Source: Acanthaster planci
Taxonomy: Eukaryota > Echinodermata > Asteroidea > Valvatida > Acanthasteridae
Reading direction: 5' to 3'
DNA: 64,000 nt
Assembly: GCF_001949145.1 (NCBI RefSeq)
Contig: NW_019091486.1
Coordinates: 1,254,654-1,318,653, forward strand
Shown piece after piece: positions 28,201-36,600 of the stretch. A model generated the notes under the pieces. That model saw nothing but the letters and a program-made list of their open reading frames with translations, had not been told where the DNA came from and did no database searches. The position numbers were made by a program, and so were the translations under genes. Every line of letters starts with the position of its first letter. Within the stretch, counting starts at the first letter, position 1.

Positions 28201-31200
28201 CCTACTTTGCTTGCTTTGTCTACCTGTCTGTCTCGACAGTCTTCTCTGATGCAGTGCCCCCTTCACAACCTCACACTAAAGATGACCTCTACATCCTCCA
28301 GCGCTCTACACGGGAGAACGCTGGTGTCCCGTTGATGTCCCTACCCATATTAATTTCACGTAATTTATATTACATGTCAATTTCTTTCTTTGTATATCTT
28401 TACAGTTGGGTGTAACTGTCTTCACACTTTTTTACTCACGAACCTTTTTTTTTTATATTTTATAGCGCTTTAGAGTGTGTCTTGTGCAAACTGTAATTTT
28501 AATTGTAATTAATTATATTTGTCACGTAATCACTTCATAATTCAACTCTTGGGTTGCAATCAAGTGAAAATAAACCAGAACAGTAATAATAATGTAGCGG
28601 ACCAGCCCCACGTCAGTTGATTGGACGGTGGGAGGAAGGAGAAACGGTCCCTTAAAGCGGACGAGCATTTGGGGAACACGTGAACAACAAATGATGAACC
28701 CCAGAACTACAATTTATTGAATATGAAAACAGTTGGTGTAGTGTAATGGCTGGACGGCACCGTGAATAATTATACAATGGATGGTCGAAGGCTGACACTA
28801 CTAGCTAACCAATACACTGTGGCACATTGTAATACAGAGAGCAGTTACCACATTGGGCCCCGTAAATCGTACAATTTCTCCGACAGAAGATCGTGTGAAG
28901 TATTTAAACAATGATAATTTACTAGGGGTTTCTAGCATTGACACTCTCCGTCACTTGCAAATTAACAGAAACAAAATGCAGAGAGTACGGTTCTACATTC
29001 GAGACCCAAAGCAAAGACATCAACTTCACACCACGTGCCCGGGAACCCTAAAAAGTATCAACTTTGCGTTCATCACCTCCGTGACGCGTATTGGAAGGAT
29101 GAGGGCGCCCTTACTCAGGTACGGTTCCCTACAATAATAACGGTCACCTCTTCCAAACACACAATGACCCAACTTAGCCACTCCCATCCACCCGGGTCTA
29201 TGAATTTCACTCCAAATAGATTTATAAATAAATAATAGGCAGCTGGTAAAAAAACGGAGAACAAAACAAGCCCAAATGTCCCTCAAGTACATCCTCCTGG
29301 GGAACTGGCACTTAAACTCCGTCCCAGCTTTCACTACCACATTCTACTCTCCATTTCCACTCTGTGCTACCACCATCATCAGTGACAACCTCGTCCCACA
29401 TCCACCCCTACCCACACCCCTTCCACGTAACCAGACCACTGTAGCTACGGCCGCCCACATACATGTACCATCCCATCATCACCAGAATTCTTGACCACGG
29501 AGAATCCAGTGTCAATCCAGTGTCAACCCAGCCCTCGTCTGGGAAAATGAGGGAAACAAAAACTTATAACAGACCCATCGTCATTTTGTATTTAGATTTC
29601 ACGCAACAGAAAATAGAAACAACAAATGAATATTTTGAAACTTAAAAAAGGGGGGCGGCCATATTCGCAACAGTGTAACGTCTCGTTGGATCACTGCATC
29701 ATCTGACATCACACTGTACATAAAAAGGGCAAAAGGGCAAAATGTAAGCAAGACATGAAGACTTGCCCCGAAACGAACTCTTGTATTAGTGTCTTTTAAA
29801 TTTGGCGTAAACGGCTATTTGTTTCTTCTTTATACGCAAACTAATACGGGATTAATTTGCGGCATTTGGGGGTCAATGGCAGATTTTTTTTGGCACTTAA
29901 AACCATACATGTGACTGTTGGCTGTTTAGTGGCGCGCGCATCCGCAAAATGTCATAGGAAAAGATACGACTTAGGGGGGCTGACAGGTTCAATCCCGCTG
30001 TAGTCAATTTCTTTGTTGATCTTTATAATCATGCCACAGAACGTCGAATAAAATAGCGCGAGCGTCACCTGACATATTTCAGTGGAAATCGTGTCAGCTC
30101 TCCTCCATGTTTCAGTCTGTTTCTCACCACCCCCCGTGCGATGTGCAAGCATTCAGGCAAAAAGTAATTCGAGCAATAGCTTCCTTGGCTGCCCCCAACT
30201 GTTTGGTTAGTGGGTAAGAGTGCCTGACAAGTAAAGGGTGTTATGCTTTTTTTCTCTTATAGTCCTTTCCTGGAAAAATCGAGAAAAAAAACTATTCACG
30301 CGCAAATCCCACAAATTCGGTGACTCTTTGTTCAAAGTACATGCGAATAAGATGCCCTGATACAATACATGGATTACAATGTGTATGAATGCTCCGTGAC
30401 TTATTGTTTGACAAGCAACTGAATTCGAAAGCACAAAAAACCAAACTGGGACACAAAAGGAAACGTACAACTTCAGCCCACTTGTCTAAAACCGCGTCAA
30501 ATTAAACAAAGTTTTTGTATCAAATTGCTCGGGAAAAATACCACATTGGCTAGAAAAATCTGGGCCCTAAAACTAACTCGTTGCATTGCTTCTAGAACAG
30601 TGAGTGTGCAGCGGACTTCAGGTTGATTCTGTTGTATTGAACGGTCAAAATTCTAGGTTTAGCCTGCAGCAATGTACATGTACGTGCGTGTCCATAGAGT
30701 ACGTACGCACGAAATGCCGACTTTTCACTCAACCCCCTCTTCCCCTGTACGCATACTTGTACGCATGCCACAATTCCCACAGACGCTGCCGGTCTCTGTG
30801 TCATGAGTAATGTTGTGGTCCACTAATAATGGGCGTTGGCAAGGGAGGATGAATGGTGGGGTGGATAGCGGAGGATACTGTGTTTGAATGGTTTCCAGAC
30901 GTATGCCTACAAAAGCTGATTCTGGTATTTATTTGTATGAGAAGCGTATTGATTATGATTAAGATTCATTACGGGCAATGTTTCGGTTTGCGTGCGGTAC
31001 GCACTGGCTTGAACCCCCCCCCCCGCGTATGGTGTAAGCATTGGCACCACCACCGCTTGTGTGGACGTACTTTCTGGACGGTAACAAGAACAAGATTGCA
31101 GACGGCGTTATTCACATCTGATTTCGATGCGTTCATAAAGCATCAGTACTACTATAGTACTGCTTAGTCCGGAAGGTGCATCAGAAAATTGATGAGTCCT

Positions 31201-34200
31201 GTTCTTTGTGGTAGCTGAAAGCCTACAGGATCAGCCTTAAAGGACTCCCGTCATCCATGCATGATTGGTAGCTATTCATCAAAAGACCCCTGTCAGTTAA
31301 TCGATAACATTCTGGTTAAAAAAGCGGTCGTGGTCATGCATTTTAGGCTGCACAGAAAATGAACTTTCGAAACCATTGTGTGAGACCTATTGCTAACCAT
31401 TGACATCCGGGTTTCGCCCAGGATACTGCTGAGTAAAACTTTGGCCAGACTTTTTCTGTTCAGAACTGAATGCTTCCTGCCCCCCCCCCATAAAAAAGGC
31501 TCCCGGAATACTTGGTTCTGGGTAAGGCTTTATCACCACTTAATCTTTAGGAAGTGCGGAGTGATACACACGGAAGTACCCTTTTCGGAAAAGCACGGGT
31601 ACGGAAGGGTATAGGGACCATGTGCCAATTTTTTTCGAGTTACTACATGTATCTCCCGTCTGCGAGTTTTTATCGCTCGGATATATAGCTCTATTTTGTA
31701 TTTTATTGATTGGGGGGGCAGTGGCCCTGACACGCTTACGTACACGGGCACATTCTCTTTTGGACAAAGTTTTGGCTCTGAGAAAAGCCAATGGTGAGAG
31801 AGGTCAGAGCCAACGCTTTTCCCCCCAAACAGATTCTGCCCATATGCAAACAATACTCCTCTATCAGTTCGCACCATGTGTACACGAAATTCTTGATTTT
31901 TCTTTCTTGCCTTCTTCGGTATACGTCTCAGCTTCAATGGCGCAAGCCATTTTGCTGAAACGAACCACAAATTACTCCAGGCTTTATCCTTGTTAACAAT
32001 AATGCCATATAGTGTACAGGGTTTAAAAGACCCTTAACTAGAGGTGCTTGCATGGCACCTATACTTTTCTTCTATGGTAAATGGTTGCAAAACGCTGGAC
32101 AGTCCAAAAAACACTTGCAGCACAAAAGAAAACTTAATTACACTACTGCAGGAGACAACCAGTCCATCACTTCCAATTCTCCACGAGTAAACGTGTAAAT
32201 CCTATTTTAAAAAACGGTAGCAAATGCACATGAGAGTTGGACACTTATACATCTCTATACTAGTCAATGTGAAACTATTATGATTTGCCATATACGGTGC
32301 ACAGTTTTGAGGAAAACTGTTTAAAACCATTTCACAAGAAATACTTTTCTAGACTGCGGGTCTTTTTGTTTATCTCCCTGGTGGAGAATTCAGGAGAAAT
32401 TCCTATCAACTATAGTAAAAACTTCACTGACCCGAATCGCGCCTGTTGCTGACAAGCCTTTGTTCCCTCCTCCTTCCAGTGCGATGGCATCAAAGGGGAA
32501 GATGCAACCTCCAAATTCATGTTTCTGCTCCTCTGAGAGAATCGGTGAATAATTGTCTTTGGATGAAGCAGGAGAGACCACCGAATCCACCTCATTTGAC
32601 CCGTTACCGTGGCCGTTGCTACTGCTCGCCACACTGTTCGGCCTCTCATTGTTAGGCTGCTGAGCCACCTTCTTGATCCCGTACGTCTTTGCTCTTGAGC
32701 TCATCGTTACGCTGTGCGTGGAAGGTGTAGTTTTCAGTGCCTGCCACTCGAAAATGCCACTGGTCTAACGTAATCTGCTGGCTGGAATGCTGGCTGTGCG
32801 CACGCATGGATGACCCACAGACGCGTATTATCCATGACATTGGTTGTACATGTATGTCAGGCCTTTCCCTAGACTATGATTGAAGGTCGTGCATCAAAGG
32901 TCGTAGTTAGCAGGGGGGGGGCGTCATGCACCAGGCATCACACGGTATTCGTGAACACTATTCTGCGTGTATCATGGCGACGTCAAGCCTAAGAATTCCG
33001 GAGAAATCCAGAGTTTTCCAACCTGTAAACGGGGATGCACATCGTGCGGGGCTGATTTAAGGGCCATCCAGTTCTTTATGCATTATAATAATGACCTGAG
33101 CTTTTCGTGATCCAATGAAAGGCCTAGCTGAAGGGAAATAGGTTTCAAGGCAGGCTGACTGTCAACTTATCCAGAAACCAGCTCGGTCCTCAAGGCCACT
33201 CGGTCCCTGTGTGAAACAGTTTTCAGACCTTAGAAACATCATCAGTACACTAATGGCTTTCCTGAACTCAAACCAATTGCTTCATGCTGAAACCTGTTAA
33301 TAACTCGAAAACTCGGTTCATCTTAAAGTCACACTTCCTTCCGTACGTCCCGTCAAAGAGGAAATGAACGAAATTTGGTTTTCGGAATGAACCCAATCCC
33401 AATTGCTGATCGATCAATGTACATGTACGTACAGGGCCGTACAGTTTCTACCGGTAACTGCTCAGAGTTAATTTGACATTATTTGGATAAAATGGTGCCA
33501 TAATGCGTAATGTTCTGTTGCAACGAGCAACAGAACCTACGTTTAGACCTACGTTTCATCAGCCGGTAACTCAATACATAATGTATTCATAGATACGCGA
33601 TCATGGCGCCTACTCGTAGTATTCATCACGCAAATAAAGTTTGCAAAAGGAACTACACGGCATCAGGAAACTATATAAATGTTGAAATTCCAATCGTAAT
33701 TGGCCCCTTTAAGCATAAAAGTGGGGTGCTCGTAACATGACAAAATGCTGGCTAATTTGAATGGACTAAGTAGAGTAAGGGCAAACAACGAAGGAGACGG
33801 TAACAATAACCCAAGAAGAAACAAACCCCGAACGTCTAAAGAAACTTAATTCAAAAGTGCTAGGCCTACTACTGCTGCCATGGACCAACTCATCCACCTG
33901 CAGCTCAACCACAATTACCCAGCTCACCGCGCCCGTGGTCCTACCCTGAACGACCCAGCGCGCCAGGCTTGAGGTGCTGGTGCATGCTGATGTAATTGAA
34001 TCTCGAGATTCGATAAGAAAATTTAAAAAACTGCAAGTTTGGGTGTACCGCATTTCGGAATTCGCCGACAAGTTTCATACCAAGTTTGACCTGGAGTGTC
34101 CCAGAGACGAACCTCTTCACGAGCACCATGAGGTGGCGCCATTTCAACCCGATTTCATTAGTGTAGCAAACTTTCGGGAAAGTGGACGATCGTTGTTATC

Positions 34201-35253
34201 AATTTCTCAGGCTTGAGCTTGAAAATTATGTTTGTAACTTTTTAATGCTTTAAATAACAACTCATTTAAAATGGCTATAAAATATATTTATTCTTGTAGG
34301 CCATATCTCGAATTTCCACGAAGCGAGGCCACGGGTAATTTCGAATATAAATCTGGACCGATCGCAGATTAAATGATTATAAATCATGAATTTAGGATTT
34401 GTGACTTCCAGGTTGAGGTATTTCTTTCAAAAGAAATGAACCTCCAACTTGTGGGCTTATTTCGCATAGAGACGGGCGGGTTTCATTCTGACGTCAGCGC
34501 GGAGTTTGAGCACTGCATGCTGGGTATTTTGAGGGCAAGGGCGGATAAAAAAAAAATCACGGCTAGCCATTATTGTTGTTGTAAGTTAGTCGTCTATTGT
34601 TAGCTTCCCCACTCTGATATTCGATACTTGTTGGCCCGTTAAAATTTAAAGTTGTGAAAAAGTGAAAACGCGCAGAGCGAGAAAAAACCGAAACAACCAT
34701 TGAGTCACAAGGCTGCTCCGGTACTAGATGACTTGACCTTGTCCAAAGAAGTATGGAGATTATTTTTTTTTTGTTTTCCATCGGTATATATACATGTACT
34801 TGATGACCCGTCTTTTAGAATATTTAGACAAATTTCCATGTCTCCATGTAAAATAATTTTTCTGAGACAGGGTTTAGGAGAATACGGTCTTGACATCGCA
34901 GAAAATTGTATCCGGAAACTATCTCTCAAAAGTCAGTAAAGCTGACAATGTAACCCGGTTTGTATACCATAGAAGAAGGGAAGGGATATACTGACCCGAA
35001 TCGTGCCTGTTTCTGACAAGCCTTTGTTTCCTCCACCCTCCAGGACGATGGCATCAAAGGGGAAGACGCAACCTCCCAATTCATCTTTTTGTTCCTCCGA
35101 CAGAATCAGTGAGTAGCCATCTTTGGATGAAGCAGGAGAGACCGCTGAATCACTCGCACGTGATGCCCCGTCGTCCCTCGTGCTGCTGCCTTCACCGCTC
35201 TCATTGCCAGGCTGTTGGGACAGCTCCTTGTATGCCTTTGAACTTGAGCTCAT
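1050..35253 (-). CDS. Patatin-like phospholipase with C-terminal EF-hand pair, four alternative first exons (gene span, 3' end off window)
   Basis: A spliced gene predicted to encode a lipid acyl hydrolase of the patatin family, which uses a Ser-Asp dyad. Seen in sequence, numbering the isoform that starts at exon A: oxyanion loop GGGNK at residues 71-75, nucleophile elbow GASAG at 100-104 (Ser102), catalytic Asp243 in VDGG, then two EF-hand loops at 370-381 (DIDQSGTINEQE, fully canonical) and 417-428 (DIHADGEITFRE). Constant exons 2-10 total 1,176 nt, exactly 392 codons, and all phases agree. First exons add 78, 84, 86 or 91 residues. No signal peptide or membrane segment is apparent, so a cytosolic, calcium-responsive enzyme is my inference. 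Vertebrate PNPLA proteins lack EF-hands. The last coding exon(s) lie left of the window. Introns hold the Polinton remnant, foldback element and several MITEs. The subfamily assignment is by eye; the patatin fold is very likely. Confidence 0.85.
3846..3955. other. Assembly gap (110 N)
   Basis: A run of N's between the polymerase fragment and the dispersed repeat. The true left end of that repeat may lie inside it. A further single n occurs at 9696. Confidence 0.99.
3956..4243 (+). repeat. Dispersed 288-bp repeat, copy 1
   Basis: About 90% identical by eye to 23601-23890. It starts with a short hairpin (aaaatcac...gtgatttt) and ends gtggtctgcaccc. It carries no coding capacity. It separates two pieces of the polymerase pseudogene, so it probably inserted after that element died, although the adjacent gap hides the junction. 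Confidence 0.85.
4344..4803 (+). pseudogene. Element-associated small helical protein ORF, possibly degraded
   Basis: The intact part is 4522-4803, about 90 codons. It is a lysine-rich, probably helical protein with LNTIEEHVFQAINDGEIS followed by a KKSKKKQ stretch. An upstream frame at 4349-4480 encodes a Gly/Val/Ala-rich hydrophobic segment, giving a hydrophobic-then-basic-helical layout. I recall this layout only loosely from proteins near Polinton-like elements in invertebrate genomes. It directly follows the polymerase remnant on the same strand, which supports an element origin. Function unknown. Confidence 0.35.
4915..5215 (+). repeat. Tandem repeat, about 130-140 bp unit, a little over 2 copies
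   Basis: The phrase cattattatgcaagctgc recurs at 4924 and 5051, and with one change at 5192. The intervening sequence, including tatggag, is also shared, with unit lengths of 127 and 141 bp. Confidence 0.7.
6319..6423 (-). CDS. Patatin gene exon 9 (first half of EF-hand 2)
   Basis: 35 codons, phase 0 to 0. It reads TSSDFTEEDKKRLFG and ends FKRMDIHADGE. The last seven residues are loop positions 1-7 of an EF-hand (D, H, D, G at 1, 3, 5, 6) and exon 10 supplies the Ile at 8 and Glu at 12. Acceptor gctacacag, donor GAG|GTACGA. Confidence 0.85.
7092..7248 (-). CDS. Patatin gene exon 8 (EF-hand 1)
   Basis: 52 codons plus the completing base of a split Lys codon. A basic helix (KRAELMKEQVIKAKEHR) leads to FFNLMNVLEEN and the canonical calcium loop DIDQSGTINEQE, then FEKAMNQ. 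Acceptor ttttggcaacag, donor CAG|GTGAGG. An upstream acceptor-like catcag near 7292 would give an immediate stop, so 7248 was preferred. Confidence 0.9.
7593..7742. mobile_element. 150-bp palindromic MITE-like hairpin
   Basis: The outer arms cacaatagtgcgcca and its complement, and inner arms gcgcgaaatttgtcgaccc and its complement, fold the whole segment into one hairpin with a short centre near 7667. No coding capacity and no clear target-site duplication. Confidence 0.75.
8186..8292 (-). CDS. Patatin gene exon 7 (linker helix)
   Basis: 35 codons plus two bases. It begins YAGNEREVMKQELMDRFDK and ends TKLA. It joins exon 6 (FGILL) in phase 0 and exon 8 with the split codon AA|G for Lys. Acceptor ttaatcag, donor CAA|GTAATG. 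In the genome the frame hits a stop immediately after the donor, as expected for an exon end. Confidence 0.85.
8505..8625. repeat. Degenerate CCCAACC/GAGCC-type low-complexity tract
   Basis: Irregular pentamer-like repeats of cccaa, ccgag and ccgaa. Intronic, and it generates spurious ORFs on both strands. Confidence 0.75.
9700..9962 (-). mobile_element. MITE-like repeat, minus-oriented copy
   Basis: The reverse complement aligns with 57833-58068, including aatttgatgtggaaatatc, the ggcaggtaatttg core and the gatgtgacagg end. See the second copy for its clearer terminal inverted repeats. Confidence 0.65.
10370..10490 (+). repeat. Possible SINE fragment
   Basis: An A-box-like tagtggttgtggtgttcgc head is followed about 70 bp on by gttccttggcaagacactgaac, a phrase resembling LINE/SINE 3' ends in many animals. 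No B-box or tail is visible. Confidence 0.35.
10637..10776. repeat. Tandem duplication, 70-bp unit x2
   Basis: Two head-to-tail copies start at 10637 and 10707 (ctctttcatgcaaataacac...) with only a few substitutions, so the duplication looks recent. Confidence 0.9.
11074..11204 (-). CDS. Patatin gene exon 6
   Basis: Two bases plus 43 codons. It reads GWFLSMEKGDSFLRRF, then ELPKLWEPKERFGERND, and ends KTFGILL. Acceptor gtttcag, donor CTG|GTAGGT, ending in phase 0. It follows the catalytic Asp exon as the end of the patatin catalytic domain. Confidence 0.88.
12117..12754. mobile_element. CGACG-rich foldback element (638 bp)
   Basis: The two ends are inverted copies (about 33 bp with two mismatches: atggtgtactattta... 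and ...taaatagtacaccat). The inversion continues through most of the element. Matching inner segments include gtctaaacgtc near 12373 against gacgtttaggc near 12526, and tacgtttgtacacat near 12246 against gtgtacaaacgtt near 12622. The centre lies near 12,454. The interior is full of CGACG/CGTCG motifs and far more GC-rich than its surroundings. A second copy of the terminal phrase sits at 12329, only in the left arm. No clear target-site duplication and no transposase. Confidence 0.8.
12916..12960. repeat. Perfect 21-bp inverted repeat with 3-nt loop
   Basis: Arms 12916-12936 and 12940-12960 are exact reverse complements around aag. The preceding bases repeat ctatgtgac in tandem. It lies in an intron close to the foldback element. 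Confidence 0.9.
13093..13188 (-). CDS. Patatin gene exon 5 (catalytic Asp)
   Basis: 31 full codons with split Gly codons at both ends. It reads VFCPVKVRKGKTNDYFVDGG, then LLCNYPIHCYDG. VDGG carries the catalytic aspartate of the patatin dyad. Acceptor cccttcag, donor ACG|GTAAAA. Confidence 0.92.
13663..14075 (+). repeat. Dispersed ~400-bp repeat, copy 1
   Basis: Shared landmarks across the family, in order: tatttgaaagggtatttt, gaagtcatctcaggaagaa, gttgcattg, gctgattcattgtt, aaattctgggttcacaat, cagcgccctcagttg. Other copies lie at about 16.1, 26.3, 45.6 and 57.5 kb, all in the same orientation. Confidence 0.75.
14688..15520. mobile_element. 833-bp non-autonomous DNA element with TACA duplication
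   Basis: It begins ggggaaggcggggcatgatgg and ends ccatcctacccccctcccctttcccc, an imperfect terminal inverted repeat. It is flanked on both sides by taca (14684-14687, 15521-15524). Internal variants of ggggcaagatgggaca occur near each end (14716, 15030, 15053, and complement near 15350). No transposase ORF. Confidence 0.7.
15948..16083 (-). CDS. Patatin gene exon 4
   Basis: 45 codons plus one base. It reads LYQQTGRELCITVTNMN, then TYCHVKTTPDMPIRQAVRMS and GCIPG. Known patatins have the motif PDxPIRxAVRxS before the Asp region, so the match is strong. Acceptor cacactag, donor CAG|GTATTT. Confidence 0.92.
16100..16350 (+). repeat. Dispersed ~400-bp repeat, copy 2 (partial)
   Basis: Shares gttgcattgatttgtgcacaaag, gattcattgttgtttgagagc and catcacagcaacaacag with the copies near 13.7 and 45.6 kb. 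The 5' part is missing. Confidence 0.65.
16944..17336. mobile_element. 393-bp MITE-like element
   Basis: 16-bp termini (tatagggaccggtagc and its complement with one mismatch) at 16944-16959 and 17321-17336. TA at the tips is compatible with a TA target site. No coding capacity. Confidence 0.6.
17820..17956 (-). CDS. Patatin gene exon 3
   Basis: Two bases plus 45 codons. It reads DAAFGKLSLLPNMLRKFGWH, then PGNRIYEWFGDIVQKKMG and DLTFED. The GWHPG...WF pattern fits the mobile lid and helix region after the serine in patatins. Acceptor gattccag, donor GAT|GTGAGC. Confidence 0.92.
18600..18690 (-). repeat. Possible tRNA-derived SINE or tRNA relic
   Basis: The minus strand shows an A-box-like TGGCGTAGTCTTATGA and, about 60 bp on, a B-box-like GGCTCGAATCC. 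I could not fold a clean cloverleaf, so this is not called a tRNA gene. Confidence 0.3.
19256..19403 (-). CDS. Patatin gene exon 2, first constant exon (catalytic Ser)
   Basis: 49 codons plus one base. It reads VLEELGYWENIKRFAGASAG, then SMVAALVAVG and ETFLRGDIQKVFL. GASAG is the GxSxG nucleophile elbow. The exon starts in phase 0 and accepts CGG|GTCAGT donors from all four candidate first exons, giving ...R-VLEEL. Acceptor ccacag, donor TTG|GTAAG. Confidence 0.95.
19404..22913. other. Patatin intron between exon 2 and first exon A, no gene seen
   Basis: About 3.5 kb of AT-rich sequence. The 125-codon plus-strand ORF at 22161-22538 lies in a CG-containing patch and resembles nothing I know. 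No further exon could be supported. Confidence 0.6.
22914..23165 (-). CDS. Patatin gene alternative first exon A
   Basis: 84 codons from the first ATG at 23165. In-frame Met13 and Met29 are alternative starts. A Ser/Thr-rich N-terminus (AVSPASSSTADLSG) leads to EKQELGGRDFTFTNVAFEGG, then GNKCLSTTGALR. The donor is CGG|GTCAGT at phase 0. The residue after GGGNK is Cys where the family usually has Gly. It is nearest to exon 2 (3.5 kb). Confidence 0.8.
23601..23890 (+). repeat. Dispersed 288-bp repeat, copy 2
   Basis: Intact-looking relative of 3956-4243, same orientation, ending gtggtctgcacccc. Flanks differ completely from copy 1, which supports dispersal rather than a large duplication. Confidence 0.85.
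25330..25563 (-). CDS. Patatin gene alternative first exon B
   Basis: 78 codons: MTNASSERSTRSGSMKRHMS, a Gly/Gln stretch, then LTPCQKEEFGGYDFQFANIS and VEGGGNKAFAALGAIR. Same phase-0 donor CGG|GTCAGT. GGGNK is followed by Ala. It is the most divergent of the four, but the GG-DF-F-N pattern before the oxyanion loop is kept. A Kozak-neutral ATG opens the frame. Confidence 0.8.
26300..26705 (+). repeat. Dispersed ~400-bp repeat, copy 3
   Basis: Shares tttggttttatgcttatga, gatgtcacttcaagaagaaa, ttgctgattcattgttttt and cagcgccctcagttg with copy 1 near 13.7 kb. Confidence 0.75.
26776..26940. repeat. gactcgacttgagtc-type repeat, copy 1
   Basis: Degenerate short inverted motifs (gactcgagtc, cgacttgagtc) with gcgagcaagtgactcaactcg. 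Similar sequence recurs at 44916-45050 and 45238-45350. Confidence 0.65.
32432..32704 (-). CDS. Patatin gene alternative first exon C
   Basis: 91 codons: MSSRAKTYGIKKVAQQPNNE, a Ser/Asn/Gly-rich segment, VSPASSKDNYSPILSEEQKH, then GGCIFPFDAIALEGGG and NKGLSATGAIR. Donor CGG|GTCAGT, phase 0. It keeps the standard Gly after GGGNK. Very similar to exon D in both protein and DNA (about 85% by eye over the 3' part), so the pair arose by a recent duplication. Confidence 0.82.
32705..34995. other. Region between first exons C and D (2.3 kb)
   Basis: No further exon or recognised element. Short ORFs near 33.8-34.2 kb lack any family resemblance. Promoter elements for exon C would lie in the first part, but no core motif stands out. 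Confidence 0.5.
34996..35253 (-). CDS. Patatin gene alternative first exon D
   Basis: 86 codons: MSSSSKAYKELSQQPGNESG, then VSPASSKDGYSLILSEEQKD, GGCVFPFDAIVLEGGG and NKGLSETGTIR. Donor CGG|GTCAGT, phase 0. It is the most distal candidate, about 15.6 kb from exon 2. The SPASSKD...LSEEQK...GG block is shared with exon C, and its SPASS core with exon A. Confidence 0.82.
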
Positions 35254-35717
35254 ATCTCAGTCCGTGGAAGTTGCTGAGTAGGTACCGGAGTATTATTTTA
35301 CTGTGGAGCTTAATTTTCAAGCGCCAAGCATGCAGACTGAACTAGAGAGTAATAACCCACCGGCTTGGATACATGCATGCACGCTACGTAGGCTTGAATT
35401 ACGAGGCTGATTCTTAAGCCGCTCTTTTCACACTCAAGCGTCAATCCAACAATCAAAGGTCACAGTGGGGTATGGTGGCCCTGAAAGGACATCCCCCTCA
35501 ATATGGCAACACGCACAACCTGCTCTATCGTAAGGTATTAGTATTTTAATTTATTATATTAAAATGTGCAAACATACAATTAGCAGTCTATATGTAATTC
35601 TTACATCGTCTATCGTTTGGACAAACGAAATAAACTCTGGAATATTTCCCAAATAATTATATTTTAACCTTGTTCATCATTTAAAACACTTAAAAAAGAA
35701 TCCAACACTTTAAATTT

Positions 35718-36600
35718 TGCATGGGCATCGCAGAGAACCATTGTTCTCTTAACAGTGATAAATCAGAACTAATTCTGTTGGGTTCAAAGTTACAGCTTGC
35801 AAAAATCAATATCAATAGTATTAACATAAACACTTCTACCGTGTATGTGTCAGATACCTGCAGAAACCTCGGGGTCACCTTTGGCTCATTAATGTCAATG
35901 TCCCATCATGTTTCCAATAGGCCTACATGTATTTGTAAGTCCGTTAGATTTCAGCTCCGTAATCTGGGTGTGATTCGGAAGTACCTAACCCACTCAGCCA
36001 TCGAGAAGCTTGTCCATGCCTTGATTTCATCTCGTTTGGACTTTTGCAACACTTAGCTCTATCGGCTACTCCGCAATCAACTTGATCGTCTTCGGAGACT
36101 CCAGAATTCTGCTGCTCGCATTGTGACGCGAGCTCCTTTCCAAGCTCACATTCCTCCCATTCTGCTTCCTTTGCACTGACTCCCTGTGGCTGAACAAGCT
36201 GTGACTGATGGTTTACCAGCGTCAGTGGTGCTGCTCCTCAATACAACATTGATTTGTTACCTCCGTATAATTCACCAAGGCGCCTCAGACCATCTGATGC
36301 TTTCCTGCTTGTCATCCCACATACTCCTAATTCATAGGGGAATCGCTCTTTCACTCATGCTGGCCCTTTTCTTTGGAATAAACCCCCTCTTCATATTCGA
36401 CATTTATCATTGTTTTTTCATGTACTGTATCTATATTTGTTAAGACATTTTCAGTAACTGTCGTATTGCTTTTGATGCATTCTTGTACACGTGTATTATT
36501 TTTTGTTTTGTAAAAGTGTTTTGCGCCTCGAGCGTCACTTGCGACGGATTTGGCGAGTATCAGAATTCTTCTTATTATTATTATCATTATAATTATTATT
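35718..36600 (+). mobile_element. 5'-truncated CR1/L2-like LINE (reverse transcriptase C-terminal region)
   Basis: Plus-strand translation shows SLNSDKSELILLGSK, YVSDTCRNLGVTF, then RNLGVIRKYLTHSAIEKLVH and SSRLDFCNT, the typical segment after the polymerase core of non-LTR reverse transcriptases. A stop at 36052 and frame changes mark it as dead. The 3' end carries a ttattattattatcatt tail, as in this LINE group. It lies 0.5 kb upstream of patatin first exon D. Confidence 0.85.

Larger units (their letters stand above)
25564..32431. other. Region between first exons B and C (6.9 kb)
   Basis: Holds one dispersed repeat copy (26.3 kb), a gactcgacttgagtc-type repeat (26.8 kb), T-rich and poly-C tracts, and otherwise nothing I can call. 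ORFs on both strands at 31.5-32.0 kb overlap one another and match no known family. Confidence 0.55.

Noticed and set aside
31533-31996. Overlapping ORFs of 145 codons (minus) and 124 codons (plus)
   Set aside because: Both strands open over the same bases with no recognisable motif, so likely chance.
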